Assembly (NCBI RefSeq): GCF_002929825.1
Contig: NZ_PJJN01000027.1
Location: 87,819 to 151,818 of the forward strand
Direction of reading: 5' to 3'
DNA: 64,000 bases
Origin: Cryobacterium sp. Y29
Lineage (GTDB): Bacteria; Actinomycetota; Actinomycetes; Actinomycetales; Microbacteriaceae
The notes under the pieces are model-generated. The model was given only the letters and a program-made list of their open reading frames with translations, was not told where the DNA came from and made no database searches. Shown piece by piece: positions 39,944 through 48,431 of this stretch. The position numbers and the translations under genes are program-made. Every line of letters starts with the position of its first letter. Positions within the stretch are counted from its first letter, which is position 1.

Positions 39944-41248
39944 ATGGTCACCGTCGCATCCGTTGTTGCCATCGGCGGTGCGGCCACTGCGCTGGCGCTG
40001 ACTCCGCAAACCGGCTCCGACACGACGCTGACCGTGCGGGTCTGGGACGAACAGGTCGCGCAATCCTACGACACGTCGTTCACGGCGTTCGAGAAAGCCA
40101 ATCCGGGCATCGATGTCGCCGTCAACGTTGTGCCGTGGGCCGACTACTTCACCAAACTACGCGTCGACGTGGCGGGCGAGACCGCCGACGATGTGTTCTG
40201 GGTGAACGCCGGCAACTTCGCCGACTATGCCGTCAACGGCAGCCTGACGAACATAACGGATGCCCTCGGCTCCGACGCTCAGGCCAACTGGCAAACCAGC
40301 GTCATCGACCAGTACACCCTCGATGGTGCGCTCTGGGGCGTACCTCAGCTGGCTGACCCCGGGATCGGACTGTATTACAACGAGGAACTCCTCGCGGCAG
40401 CCGGTATCGACCCGAGCAGCGTCGGCGACCTGCACTGGGATCCGGCCACCGGCGAAGACACCCTGCTGCCCGTGCTGCAAAAGCTCACCGTCGACGCCAA
40501 CGGCAACACCGCCGACAACCCAGCGTTCGACCCCTCGCAAATCGTGCAGTACGGCTACAACGCCGCCAACGACCTCAACGCCATCTACCTCAACTACCTC
40601 GGCTCGAACGGTGCGGCCCTACAAGACGGCGACGAGTTCGTCTTCGACACGGCCAAGGGGCAGGAGTCGTTCCAGTACGTGATCGACCTGATGAACAAAT
40701 ATCATGTGGCCCCGTCGGCCGCCGACACCAACCTCAACGGCGACTTCGCGCTCGACCAGTTTCTGCAGGGCAAGATGGCCCTGTTCCAGAGCGGCGTCTA
40801 CAACCTCAGCAACGTGAGTGATGGCGCCGGCTTCACATGGGGTGTCGCGACGATTCCGTCGGGTCCGGCCGGCGCGATCAGCGTCACCAACGGCGTCATT
40901 GCCGCTGGCAACGCCGACTCGAAGCATCCGGGACAAACCCGCAAACTGCTCGAGTGGCTCGGCAGTACCGCGGGCAGCGCGGCTATCGGCGAAGACGGGT
41001 CGGCATCGCCGGCCGTCATCGGAGCGCAGGCCGGTTATGTCGAGTCGTGGCAGCAACGGGGCATCGACGTGACCGCGTTCATCGAAGTGCTCGACAACGG
41101 CACCGTGCAGGCGCCGCAGGGCGCGAGATGGGCCGAGGCCTCCGACGCGTTCGAGTCGACCTTCGCCGAAATGTTCCTGGGTCGTATTCCGGTCGACCAG
41201 GCCCTGCGCACCGCGCAAGCCAGTGCGAACGCGGCCCTCGACGGCTAA
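39944..41248 (+). CDS. Orphan sugar-type ABC transporter substrate-binding protein
   Basis: The 434-aa protein is of the extracellular solute-binding family 1 (VRVWDEQVAQSYDTSFTAFE, LYYNEELLAAAGIDP, GKMALFQSGVYN). A signal-like hydrophobic N-terminus lacks a lipobox cysteine, so anchoring is unclear. With the ATG at 39944 the leader has no basic residues. Translation from an ATC at 39917 would add IAKRSTIIA and give a normal signal peptide, and a purine-rich AACAGGGGA precedes it. No permease or ATPase genes adjoin, so the transporter partners are elsewhere or lost. Confidence 0.85.
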   Translation: MVTVASVVAIGGAATALALTPQTGSDTTLTVRVWDEQVAQSYDTSFTAFEKANPGIDVAVNVVPWADYFTKLRVDVAGETADDVFWVNAGNFADYAVNGSLTNITDALGSDAQANWQTSVIDQYTLDGALWGVPQLADPGIGLYYNEELLAAAGIDPSSVGDLHWDPATGEDTLLPVLQKLTVDANGNTADNPAFDPSQIVQYGYNAANDLNAIYLNYLGSNGAALQDGDEFVFDTAKGQESFQYVIDLMNKYHVAPSAADTNLNGDFALDQFLQGKMALFQSGVYNLSNVSDGAGFTWGVATIPSGPAGAISVTNGVIAAGNADSKHPGQTRKLLEWLGSTAGSAAIGEDGSASPAVIGAQAGYVESWQQRGIDVTAFIEVLDNGTVQAPQGARWAEASDAFESTFAEMFLGRIPVDQALRTAQASANAALDG

Positions 41249-41265
41249 ACAGGGTGACGCAGCGA

Positions 41266-42186
41266 CTAACTCGTCAACACGACGTTGAGCGGGGTCTCGT
41301 CGCGCAGCATCCGTTCTATCTGCTCGCGCACCAGCCGGGCCATGCGCGGCAGCATGGCGCTCGAGGCGCCGCCGACATGTGGTGAGATGAGCACATTCGA
41401 CAGGGCGAAGAGCGGATGCCCCGCCGGCAACGGTTCCGGCTCGGTCACGTCGAGTGCGAGCCTGAGGCGGCCGCTCGTCGCGTGCGCGAGCAGCGCGGCG
41501 GTATCGGCGACCGGGCCGCGGGCAATGTTCACGAGCAGGCTATCGTCACGCATCTGGGTCAGGAACGCGTCGTCGACCAGGTGAGTGGTCTCTGCAGTCA
41601 GTGGAACGCCGACGACGACGATGTCGGCCTGTGGCAGCAGTTCGGAGAGGGAATCGAAGCCGTAGATCGCGCCACGCTCATCGTCGCGGGCCGTGCGCGC
41701 GACGCGGATGACCGTGGTCTCGAAGGCCAGCAGCCGGCTCTCGATGGCCTGACCGACACCGCCGTAGCCGAGTAGCAACACCGTGCGGTCGGCGAGGCTC
41801 GGGTGATGGGTCGGCGCCCATTCGCCGGCGTCGGCGGCGCGCACAAAATCGGGGATTCCGCGCTGGGAGGCCAGGATGAGGGCGAGGGTGAGCTCGGCGG
41901 TGGAGGCTTCGTGCACGCTCGCAGCATTGGCGAAGACATGCCCGGCAGGGAGGACCTGATCGACACCGTCGTAGCCGATGGACTGGCTCTGCACTAATCG
42001 GGTCTCGACACCGGCGAGGTGCGCGAGTCGCTCGGTCCCGCCCATATACGGCGTGACGACGATGTCGAACCGCGGCCGGGGAGCCGGGCCATCGAGTGCC
42101 CATTCGACGACTTCGACGCCGGCCGGCAGTTCACCGACCGCCTTGCGCAGGAGGGAATCGGGCAGGCTGACCAGCAATGGATTCAT
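41266..42186 (-). CDS. D-isomer-specific 2-hydroxyacid dehydrogenase
   Basis: The 306-aa NAD-dependent protein has VLLLGYGGVGQAIESRLLAF (Rossmann), DIVVVGVPLTAETTHLVDDA, LVNIARGPVADTAAL (Arg), the DVTEPEPLPAGHPLF glutamate and SPHVGG catalytic histidine. The substrate is not predictable; phosphoglycerate-like or glyoxylate reductases are similar. It is convergent with the orphan binding protein and its start abuts a transporter pseudogene. Confidence 0.93.
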   Translation of the reverse strand: MNPLLVSLPDSLLRKAVGELPAGVEVVEWALDGPAPRPRFDIVVTPYMGGTERLAHLAGVETRLVQSQSIGYDGVDQVLPAGHVFANAASVHEASTAELTLALILASQRGIPDFVRAADAGEWAPTHHPSLADRTVLLLGYGGVGQAIESRLLAFETTVIRVARTARDDERGAIYGFDSLSELLPQADIVVVGVPLTAETTHLVDDAFLTQMRDDSLLVNIARGPVADTAALLAHATSGRLRLALDVTEPEPLPAGHPLFALSNVLISPHVGGASSAMLPRMARLVREQIERMLRDETPLNVVLTS

Positions 42187-42189
42187 TCC

Positions 42190-42994
42190 ATGAGCCTACT
42201 TCGCCCGTGCGCGTCGCCCACCTCTCGGGTGTTAGCGCCATCGTCATCATGCTCGGTCACATCGCCCTGGCCGTCGTGCCGGGGGTCAGCGGTCTCGTAA
42301 CCGGCCTCGTCCTGGTCGTTGTCGGCAGCGGTGGGCTCAAGGCCAGCGCGACGTTTGCCGGTCCGATCCTCACCGGGGTGTTGCAGACCAAGATCGGATT
42401 TCACTATGGTTTTGGACTCGCCGCTGTGGGCATGGCGATCGGGTTGACCCAATACTCGTTCGGCTGCAAACAGCTGTCGGATACTGCCCGATTGGTGCCG
42501 GATCCCCTCCCGCGGTCCCGTTAACGCGGCTATGCCTACGGGGCAATACTCGTCGTCGTCGTGCTCGTGTTGACCGGCGTGATCACCGCGGGCAATCTGG
42601 TCACGCTCGTGATTGGGTTGACCGTCATCGCCACGGTCGCTTATGTCGCGGTGATACTCACGAACCGGCAGATCACTCCGGTACAACGCACACGTGTCTA
42701 TGTCTCCATCCCGCTTGTCGTGGCCAGCGCTGCGTTCTGGTCGCTGTACCAGCAGCAGTTCACGGTCGTCACGATCTATTCCGACGAGCGGCTTGACCGG
42801 GCTCTGTTCGGCTGGGAGATGCCGGTGTCGTGGGTGCAGTCAATCAAGCCCGTCTTCATCATCGTGCTTTCCGGCATTTTCGCTGCTGTGTGGACCAAGT
42901 GGGGCTCGAGGCAGCCGTCTACGCCGATGAAGTTCGCGGTCGGAACCGCGGTCATGGGGGCCGTCACCCGACGACGGTGCCCGCTCAGCTCTAG
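42190..42994 (+). pseudogene. Peptide MFS transporter (POT/DtpT family) pseudogene
   Basis: One frame reads GHIALAVVPGVSGLVTGLVL, GSGGLKASAT, then jumps to PILTGVLQTKIGFHYGFGLA, and YSFG-KQLSDTARLVPDPLP before a TAA at 42522. The same frame resumes as VVVVLVLTGVITAGN, VASAAFWSLYQQQ and QSIKPVFIIVLSGIFAAVWT, and breaks off at 42960. The 5' ~100 codons, an internal ~40-codon block and the 3' third are missing. Family assignment is confident; the size of each deletion is estimated from memory. Confidence 0.8.
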
Positions 42995-44406
42995 CGCGGC
43001 ACTGTGGCCTCGACGATGGCGATTTCTCGCGTCGCGGTTTCGCGGTTGCGTTCGGCGGCGTGCTCACGATCCAGGTCTGGGGCAATGTCCAAGGCGGCGT
43101 CCTCGTGCAGCGTCGGCCTGGCGTCCTCGCGCTTGGCCGCAGGCACCTCGCGCTCGTCGCCGGAATGCCGCACGCGCACCCGTGGTGACGAGAACGGATG
43201 CAGCTGCACCCGCAACCGGCGATAGCGCACCATCCAGAACAATATGACGGCCGCCGCCAACAGGCCGGACATCGCTGCGAGGCCGAGCGCCCAACGCGGG
43301 CCGAAGGCATCCGCTACCCGACCGACGAGTGGTGCGCCGAGGGGAGTACCGCCGACGAAAATGGCCATGTAGAGCGCCATTACCCGGCCGCGCATCTCGG
43401 GCCGCGTCGTGGTCTGCACGTACGCGTTCGCGGTCGTCATCAGGGTGAGTGAAGCTAGGCCGACCAGCGCGAGAGATATGGCGAAAGTGGCATATGTCGG
43501 CATGATCGCCGACAGTGCGCACGCAATGCCGAACAGAGCGGCGCCGAGCACGATGAGGCGCAGCCGGGCGCGGCTCCGTCGGGCAGAGAGCAGAGCGCCA
43601 ATGACGGCGCCGATGGCCATGATCGAACTGAGCAGGCCAAATTCCGCAGCCCCCCGGCCGAACTCGATCGTGGCCATGGTCGAGGTGAAGATGGCGAAGT
43701 TCAGGCCAAACGTGCCGATCAGAAAGACCGCGATCATGACGACAACGATATCGGAACGACCGCGCACATAGCGAAAGCCAGCCAGGAGCTGCCCACGCTC
43801 GCGGGAGATCGTCGGTTGGCGACGCAGCTGGTGCGTGCGCAGCAGGGTCATCGCGAAGACGGTCCCGGCGAAGGTAACCGCGTTGATCATGAACACCCAG
43901 CCGGCACCGACGGCAACCGTGAGCAGTCCGGCGGCAGCCGGACCGATCAAGCGTGCACCGTGGAATGAAGCGGAATTGAGTGCGACGGCATTGGACAGTT
44001 GGTCTTCAGCGACGAGTTCGGAGACGAAAGTTTGGCGGGCCGGCGCGTCGATCGCGGCGACGATGCCGAGGCCGAAGGCAAAGAGGTAGACGTGCCAGAG
44101 CTCGGCCACTTCGAGCACGGTCAGGATGCCCAGGCCGAGGGCCAGCAACCCCATCAGGGTCTGGGTGAGAATGAGCAGCTTGCGCCGGTTGAACCGGTCG
44201 GCGATCAGCCCGGACCAGGGCATGAGCAGCAGCATCGGGCCGAGTTGCAAAGCCATGGTGATGCCGACCGCGGTCGCGTTGTAGTTGGTGAGCTCGGTCA
44301 GTACGATCCAGTCCTGGGCGGTGCGCTGCATCCAGGTGCCGATGTTCGACACCAAAGCTCCGGCGAACCAGATGCGGTAATTGACGACGCTCAGCGAGCG
44401 GAACAT
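42991..44406 (-). CDS. MFS exporter, EntS-like
   Basis: The 471-aa protein has twelve hydrophobic segments and the TMS_2-like layout: VSNIGTWMQRTAQDWIVL, LIADRFNRRKLLI between helices 2 and 3, and FVSELVAEDQLSNAVALNSA. It belongs to the enterobactin-exporter-like branch of the major facilitator superfamily. A hydrophilic C-terminal tail of ~70 residues is charged. The ATG at 44406 follows the marR stop by five bases, so drug or metabolite efflux under MarR control is likely. The extent overlaps the POT pseudogene's last bases. Confidence 0.9.
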   Translation of the reverse strand: MFRSLSVVNYRIWFAGALVSNIGTWMQRTAQDWIVLTELTNYNATAVGITMALQLGPMLLLMPWSGLIADRFNRRKLLILTQTLMGLLALGLGILTVLEVAELWHVYLFAFGLGIVAAIDAPARQTFVSELVAEDQLSNAVALNSASFHGARLIGPAAAGLLTVAVGAGWVFMINAVTFAGTVFAMTLLRTHQLRRQPTISRERGQLLAGFRYVRGRSDIVVVMIAVFLIGTFGLNFAIFTSTMATIEFGRGAAEFGLLSSIMAIGAVIGALLSARRSRARLRLIVLGAALFGIACALSAIMPTYATFAISLALVGLASLTLMTTANAYVQTTTRPEMRGRVMALYMAIFVGGTPLGAPLVGRVADAFGPRWALGLAAMSGLLAAAVILFWMVRYRRLRVQLHPFSSPRVRVRHSGDEREVPAAKREDARPTLHEDAALDIAPDLDREHAAERNRETATREIAIVEATVPR

Positions 44407-44411
44407 GGCAC

Positions 44412-44912
44412 TCAACTGTCGGCGAGCTCCTTCATTATCAGTGTCGCGGCGGCGAGAACGCGGTGCTGTTCGGGACTGAGCCGAGCAACTCGCTGCGCCA
44501 GCCAGGCATCTCGCCGCTTGCGAGTTTCGGTCATGATCTCGCGCGCGGCATCCGTTGTGGTCAGCACGATCTTGCGGCCATCGAGCGTGGAATTCGTGCG
44601 GGTCACGAGGCCGGCATCGACGAGGCATTTGACCGTACGGGTCATCGATGGCGGGGTGACCCGTTCGAATTCGCTGAGCTCGGTGAGCGTCAGCGGGCCG
44701 TGCACGTACAGCACGCCGAGTGCCGAGAACTGGCCGCTGCCCAACTCGTTTTCGGCTTTTTCCTGCCGCAGACGGCGAGCTAGGCGCCCATTGGCCAGTC
44801 GAAATTCGTGGCTGATCTCCGAGGTGTTGTTCGCTGCCTGGTCAGGGCCGGCCAATGGCTGTGCTGTGACGACGCCGAGGGCTAGGATTTTCGGGTGTAT
44901 TCGCGATTCCAT
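44412..44912 (-). CDS. MarR-family regulator
   Basis: The 166-aa winged-HTH protein has FSALGVLYVHGPLTLTELSE, PSMTRTVKCLVDAGLVTRTN and DGRKIVLTTTDAAREI. It is the upstream gene of the MFS exporter on the same strand and is divergent from a lipase. Starting at ATG 44912 it would carry a long N-terminal extension of ~30 residues; a start nearer SEISHEFRLANG is possible. An inverted repeat lies just upstream. Confidence 0.9.
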   Translation of the reverse strand: MESRIHPKILALGVVTAQPLAGPDQAANNTSEISHEFRLANGRLARRLRQEKAENELGSGQFSALGVLYVHGPLTLTELSEFERVTPPSMTRTVKCLVDAGLVTRTNSTLDGRKIVLTTTDAAREIMTETRKRRDAWLAQRVARLSPEQHRVLAAATLIMKELADS

Positions 44913-44918
44913 ATATCA

Positions 44919-44944
44919 TTAGCATAGCAAATTAGCCTTGCTAA
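44919..44944. promoter_or_regulatory. Candidate MarR operator between divergent genes
   Basis: TTAGCA (44919-44924) with TGCTAA (44939-44944), and nested TAGCAA (44925-44930) with TTGCTA (44938-44943), form overlapping dyads in the AT-rich gap before marR and the lipase gene. Confidence 0.65.
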
Positions 44945-44963
44945 GGACATTATTACTTCGAGC

Positions 44964-45842
44964 ATGCCCCGCACAAGAGAGCAGACTAGCCCCGTGCCTA
45001 CATATACGCATGCCTCCGGCCTGGTTATCACCTACTACGTCTGGCCGGTCCCTGCCCCCCGAGCCGTGATTCAGCTCGCCCACGGTGTCGGCGAACACGC
45101 CCAGCGCTACGCGGCGCTCGCCGCCGACCTCAATCGGGCCGGTTACACGGTCTACGCCGATGACCACGTCGGCCACGGCCAGACCGGACTCGCCCAGCAC
45201 GGCGGCGATCACACCAGGCTGGGTCGGCTCGGCGCCGGCGGGCTGCGCTCGGCAGTAGCCGGCGTCTACCAGCTGAGTGGAATCATCCGCTCAGAGCATC
45301 CGGCCCTGCCCCTCGTGTTGCTCGGGCACAGTTGGGGATCGTTCATGGTGCAGATGATCGTCAACGAGCACGCGGCCGCGTACGATGCCATCGTGCTCTC
45401 CGGAACCGCCTACCGCTGGCCCGGTTACCTCGATGGCGGCGACCTGAACCGCAGGCACAAGGCACTTGGCACTACCGGGGTCGAGTGGCTTAGCCGTGAC
45501 CCGGCCGTCGCCGCAGCCTTCGTGGCCGACCCGCTCACCACGGCGACGCCGCTCGCCAAGCTGTTCGGCATTCGCGAGGCCGCGCGCTTGTTTGGTCGCC
45601 CGGCGCGTGGCCTGCCCGGTGGCCTGCCGCTGCTCGTGCTCGTCGGCGGTGATGATACCGTCGGCGGGGAACGCAGTGCGCTCAAGCTGGTGACCTCCTA
45701 CGTTCGGCGTTCCGGGCTGCGGGACGTGCGCCTGATCGTGTACCCGGGTGCTCGGCACGAAGTTTTCAACGAGATTAACCGCGACGAAGTCATCGGCGAC
45801 CTCGTGGACTGGCTCGACGAGCACCTGACCGCCGTAGGCTGA
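44964..45842 (+). CDS. Alpha/beta hydrolase of the monoacylglycerol lipase type
   Basis: The 292-aa protein has LAHGVGEHAQRYAALAADLN, the nucleophile elbow GHSWGSFM (Ser), VGGDDTVGGE (Asp) and YPGARHEVFNEI (His), the usual triad spacing of lysophospholipase/monoglyceride lipases. Substrate is not certain. ATG 44964 or GTG 44994 could start it. It shares its upstream region with the divergent marR and its dyads. Confidence 0.93.
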   Translation: MPRTREQTSPVPTYTHASGLVITYYVWPVPAPRAVIQLAHGVGEHAQRYAALAADLNRAGYTVYADDHVGHGQTGLAQHGGDHTRLGRLGAGGLRSAVAGVYQLSGIIRSEHPALPLVLLGHSWGSFMVQMIVNEHAAAYDAIVLSGTAYRWPGYLDGGDLNRRHKALGTTGVEWLSRDPAVAAAFVADPLTTATPLAKLFGIREAARLFGRPARGLPGGLPLLVLVGGDDTVGGERSALKLVTSYVRRSGLRDVRLIVYPGARHEVFNEINRDEVIGDLVDWLDEHLTAVG

Positions 45843-45846
45843 TTGT

Positions 45847-46899
45847 ATGCATGGTGAATATAAGGTTCCGGGCGGCAAACTGGTCGTCGTTGATCTCGAT
45901 GTCGTCGATGACGTCATAACCAACTTTCGTCTGGCCGGAGACTTCTTTCTGGAGCCTGACGATGCCCTCGAAGACATCAATTCCGCGGTGAGCGGCCTCC
46001 CCGTCGGCAGTGCGACGGCCACGATCGCCGCTACGGTGCGTGGTGCGCTCCCCAGCGGTGCTATTCTGCTCGGATTCTCTCCGGAGGCCGTGGCCGTGGC
46101 GATTCGCCGTTCGCTGGCCCAGGCGAGCACCTGGCGGGACTACGACTGGCAGATCATCCACTCGCTGCAGCCCGTCGCGCCCGTGCTGCAGATGGCCCTC
46201 GACGAGGTGCTCGCGACCGAGGTTGCGGAGGGACGCCGACAGCCCACACTCCGTATCTGGGAGTGGAACGAACCGGCCGTCGTGATCGGCAGTTTTCAGT
46301 CGCTCAAGAACGAGGTCGACCCCGAGAATGCCGCCAAGTATGGCTTCACCGTGGTGCGGCGCATCAGCGGCGGCGGCGCCATGTTCATGGAAGCCGGCTC
46401 GGTCATCACGTATTCCATCTACGCGCCGACCGACCTTGTGCAGGGCATGAGCTTCGCCGACTCCTACGCTTTTCTCGACGAGTGGGTCATCGCCGCTCTC
46501 AAATCCCTCGGCATCGACGCGCACTACGAGCCGCTCAACGACATCACGAGTCCCGGGGGCAAGATCGGCGGAGCGGCCCAGAAGCGCCTGGGAAGCGGAG
46601 CCGTGCTGCACCACGTCACCATGAGTTATGACATGGACGGTGAAAAAATGGTGCAGGTGCTGCGCATCGGCCGCGAAAAGCTCAGCGATAAGGGCATCAC
46701 GAGCGCCGCCAAACGCGTCGACCCGCTACGCAGTCAGACCGGTCTCACCCGCGCTGCGATCATCGACCGTATGAAAGAAACCTTCACCGGTCTGTACGGC
46801 GCCAGCGAGGGTGACGTCACCGCCGAGGAATACGCCAAGGCCACGGAGCTCGTCGCGAACAAATTCAGCACAGAGGCCTGGTTGGCCCGGGTTCCGTGA
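45847..46899 (+). CDS. lplA: Lipoate-protein ligase, accessory domain N-terminal to the catalytic domain
   Basis: Attaches lipoate to lipoyl domains using ATP. In this 350-aa protein, the N-terminal ~95 residues (YKVPGGKLVVVDLDVVDDVI, FLEPDDALEDINSAVSGL) resemble the lipoyl-ligase accessory (LplB/C-terminal) domain. The catalytic part follows with VVRRISGGGAMFMEAGSV, LNDITSPGGKIGGAAQK (lysine) and VLHHVTMSYD. The order accessory-then-catalytic is reversed relative to E. coli LplA. The start is 4 bases after the lipase stop. Confidence 0.9.
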   Translation: MHGEYKVPGGKLVVVDLDVVDDVITNFRLAGDFFLEPDDALEDINSAVSGLPVGSATATIAATVRGALPSGAILLGFSPEAVAVAIRRSLAQASTWRDYDWQIIHSLQPVAPVLQMALDEVLATEVAEGRRQPTLRIWEWNEPAVVIGSFQSLKNEVDPENAAKYGFTVVRRISGGGAMFMEAGSVITYSIYAPTDLVQGMSFADSYAFLDEWVIAALKSLGIDAHYEPLNDITSPGGKIGGAAQKRLGSGAVLHHVTMSYDMDGEKMVQVLRIGREKLSDKGITSAAKRVDPLRSQTGLTRAAIIDRMKETFTGLYGASEGDVTAEEYAKATELVANKFSTEAWLARVP

Positions 46900-46910
46900 A
46901 CCGCGACGAA

Positions 46911-46940
46911 CGGATGCTCGCGGTGCGCCCGCCAGCATCC
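46911..46940. terminator. Motif-bearing hairpin between lplA and the GNAT gene
   Basis: GGATGCT at 46912-46918 pairs with AGCATCC at 46934-46940 (7-bp stem, 15-nt loop that is itself GC-rich) between converging genes. The left arm is the AACGGATGC motif. Confidence 0.5.
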
Positions 46941-46948
46941 ACTCGCCA

Positions 46949-47287
46949 CTACCGCCCGCGCGTCAGCAGGTCTTGGTAGTCAACGTGAGTGTCTATCCAG
47001 TGCGCCACGTACGAGCAGTCCGGCACGACGGCTCGCGTGGTGCGAACGCGCACGTCGCCCAGCGCCTGCTCGACCAGAATGCTGGCGAGCCCGTGCGTGC
47101 GTTGGGCCGGATCGACCTCGGTGTGGGTGAAGTGCACGGCCGTTGACGTCGTGGTGTAGTCGGCCCGTCCCACGGCCTCGTCGTCGAGCCACACCGTGTA
47201 GCGGCTCTGCCCCGGGTCGTGGCGTACTTCCACAGTCCCGGCGTCGGCCAGATTCTGCGAGTGGATGGTCGTCGATTCAGCAGTCAT
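46949..47287 (-). CDS. Small GNAT-like N-acetyltransferase
   Basis: The 112-aa protein is of the YidJ/GCN5-related small family: SRYTVWLDDEAVGRADYTT, HFTHTEVDPAQRTHGLASIL and VPDCSYVAHWIDTHVDYQDL. These proteins bind CoA with an incomplete GNAT fold; the acceptor is unknown. It is convergent with lplA and divergent from the methyltransferase, without partners. Confidence 0.88.
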   Translation of the reverse strand: MTAESTTIHSQNLADAGTVEVRHDPGQSRYTVWLDDEAVGRADYTTTSTAVHFTHTEVDPAQRTHGLASILVEQALGDVRVRTTRAVVPDCSYVAHWIDTHVDYQDLLTRGR

Positions 47288-47336
47288 CCCGACAGACTAA
47301 GCCGATGAGCGGCGCGCAGGCTGAAAGAATGGGTAT

Positions 47337-48233
47337 ATGCCAAACGCGTGGACACCGACCAGCCCGAGCCGTGTCATTCACGCCAACAACCTCGACGTGC
47401 TGCCGGGCCTGCCCGATGGCGCCTTCACCCTGATCTACCTCGACCCGCCGTTCAACACCGGTCGCTCGCAGAAACGGCAGAGCACCACCTCCATACGGTC
47501 GGTCTCTGCCGACGGCTCGCACGCGGTCGGCACGATCACGGGGTTCAAGGGCCAGCGTTACGAGCGCATCAAGGGTGACCTGCTGGGCTATGACGATCAG
47601 TTCGAAGATTATTGGGCCTTTCTGGAACCGCGCCTGATCGAGGCTTGGCGCCTGCTCGCCGACGACGGCACGCTCTATCTGCACCTCGACTACCGCGAAG
47701 CGCACTATGCCAAGGTGCTGCTCGACGCCCTGTTCGGCCGGGAATGCTTTCTCAACGAACTCATCTGGGCTTACGACTACGGTGCGAAATCCAAGAACAA
47801 GTGGCCCACCAAGCACGACACGATTTTGGTCTACGTGAAAAATCCGGCCCGGTATTACTTCGACTCGACGACCGTCGACCGGGAGCCGTACATGGCGCCC
47901 GGCTTGGTCACGCCAGAAAAAGTGGCCAAGGGAAAACTGCCGACGGATGTTTGGTGGCATACGATCGTCTCTCCCACCGGCAAGGAGAAAACCGGCTACC
48001 CCACGCAGAAACCGATCGGAATTCTGCGTCGCATCATCCAGGCGTCCAGCCGTGAGGGGGATTGGGTGCTCGACTTCTTCGCCGGCAGCGGCACCACCGG
48101 CACGGTCGCCGCCGCGCTCGACCGACGCTTCGTGCTCATCGACCAGAACCCGGAGGCGTTCAGCGTGATGCGCGCCCGGTTCGCGCCGGTTTCCGGCGTT
48201 CAATTTCTTGAGACAACCGCCGAGAAACACTGA
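47337..48233 (+). CDS. Solitary DNA methyltransferase (beta-class amino-MTase)
   Basis: The 298-aa protein has LIYLDPPFNTGRSQ (catalytic DPPF, motif IV) near the N-terminus and VLDFFAGSGTTGTVA (AdoMet, motif I) near the C-terminus, the order of beta-class N6-adenine or N4-cytosine methylases. KTGYPTQKPIGIL is motif X-like. No restriction endonuclease or specificity subunit lies nearby, so it is an orphan enzyme, perhaps regulatory. The recognition sequence cannot be read from the protein. Confidence 0.92.
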   Translation: MPNAWTPTSPSRVIHANNLDVLPGLPDGAFTLIYLDPPFNTGRSQKRQSTTSIRSVSADGSHAVGTITGFKGQRYERIKGDLLGYDDQFEDYWAFLEPRLIEAWRLLADDGTLYLHLDYREAHYAKVLLDALFGRECFLNELIWAYDYGAKSKNKWPTKHDTILVYVKNPARYYFDSTTVDREPYMAPGLVTPEKVAKGKLPTDVWWHTIVSPTGKEKTGYPTQKPIGILRRIIQASSREGDWVLDFFAGSGTTGTVAAALDRRFVLIDQNPEAFSVMRARFAPVSGVQFLETTAEKH

Positions 48234-48286
48234 GATTTCGCAGTCTCACCGAGCCCCGGCAGGGTGCAACGTACAACGGCAGCGCT

Positions 48287-48426
48287 CGCGGCACTCGTTA
48301 GAGACGCTGGCACCCCTACCTCAGAGTGCCCCGATCGCTGACGAGTGCCGCGATCGCTGACGAGTGCCGCGATCGCTGACGAGTGCCGCCACCGCTGACG
48401 AGTGCCGCCACCGCTGACGAGTGCCG
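48287..48426. repeat. 19-bp tandem repeat with an inverted copy
   Basis: Five 19-bp units (48332-48350, 48351-48369, 48370-48388, 48389-48407, 48408-48426) share CTGACGAGTGCCG; the first three begin CGATCG and the last two CCACCG. An inverted copy, CGGCACTCGTTAG, lies at 48289-48301, so each unit could pair with it. The stretch 48234-48474 holds no gene. Confidence 0.9.
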
Positions 48427-48431
48427 CCAGA

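Noticed and set aside
47337..48233. Restriction-modification or phage-defence island
   Set aside because: Only the methyltransferase is present; the neighbours are GNAT, lipoate ligase and beta-glucosidase, with no nuclease or helicase.
48332..48426. CRISPR array
   Set aside because: Tandem 19-bp units without unique spacers.
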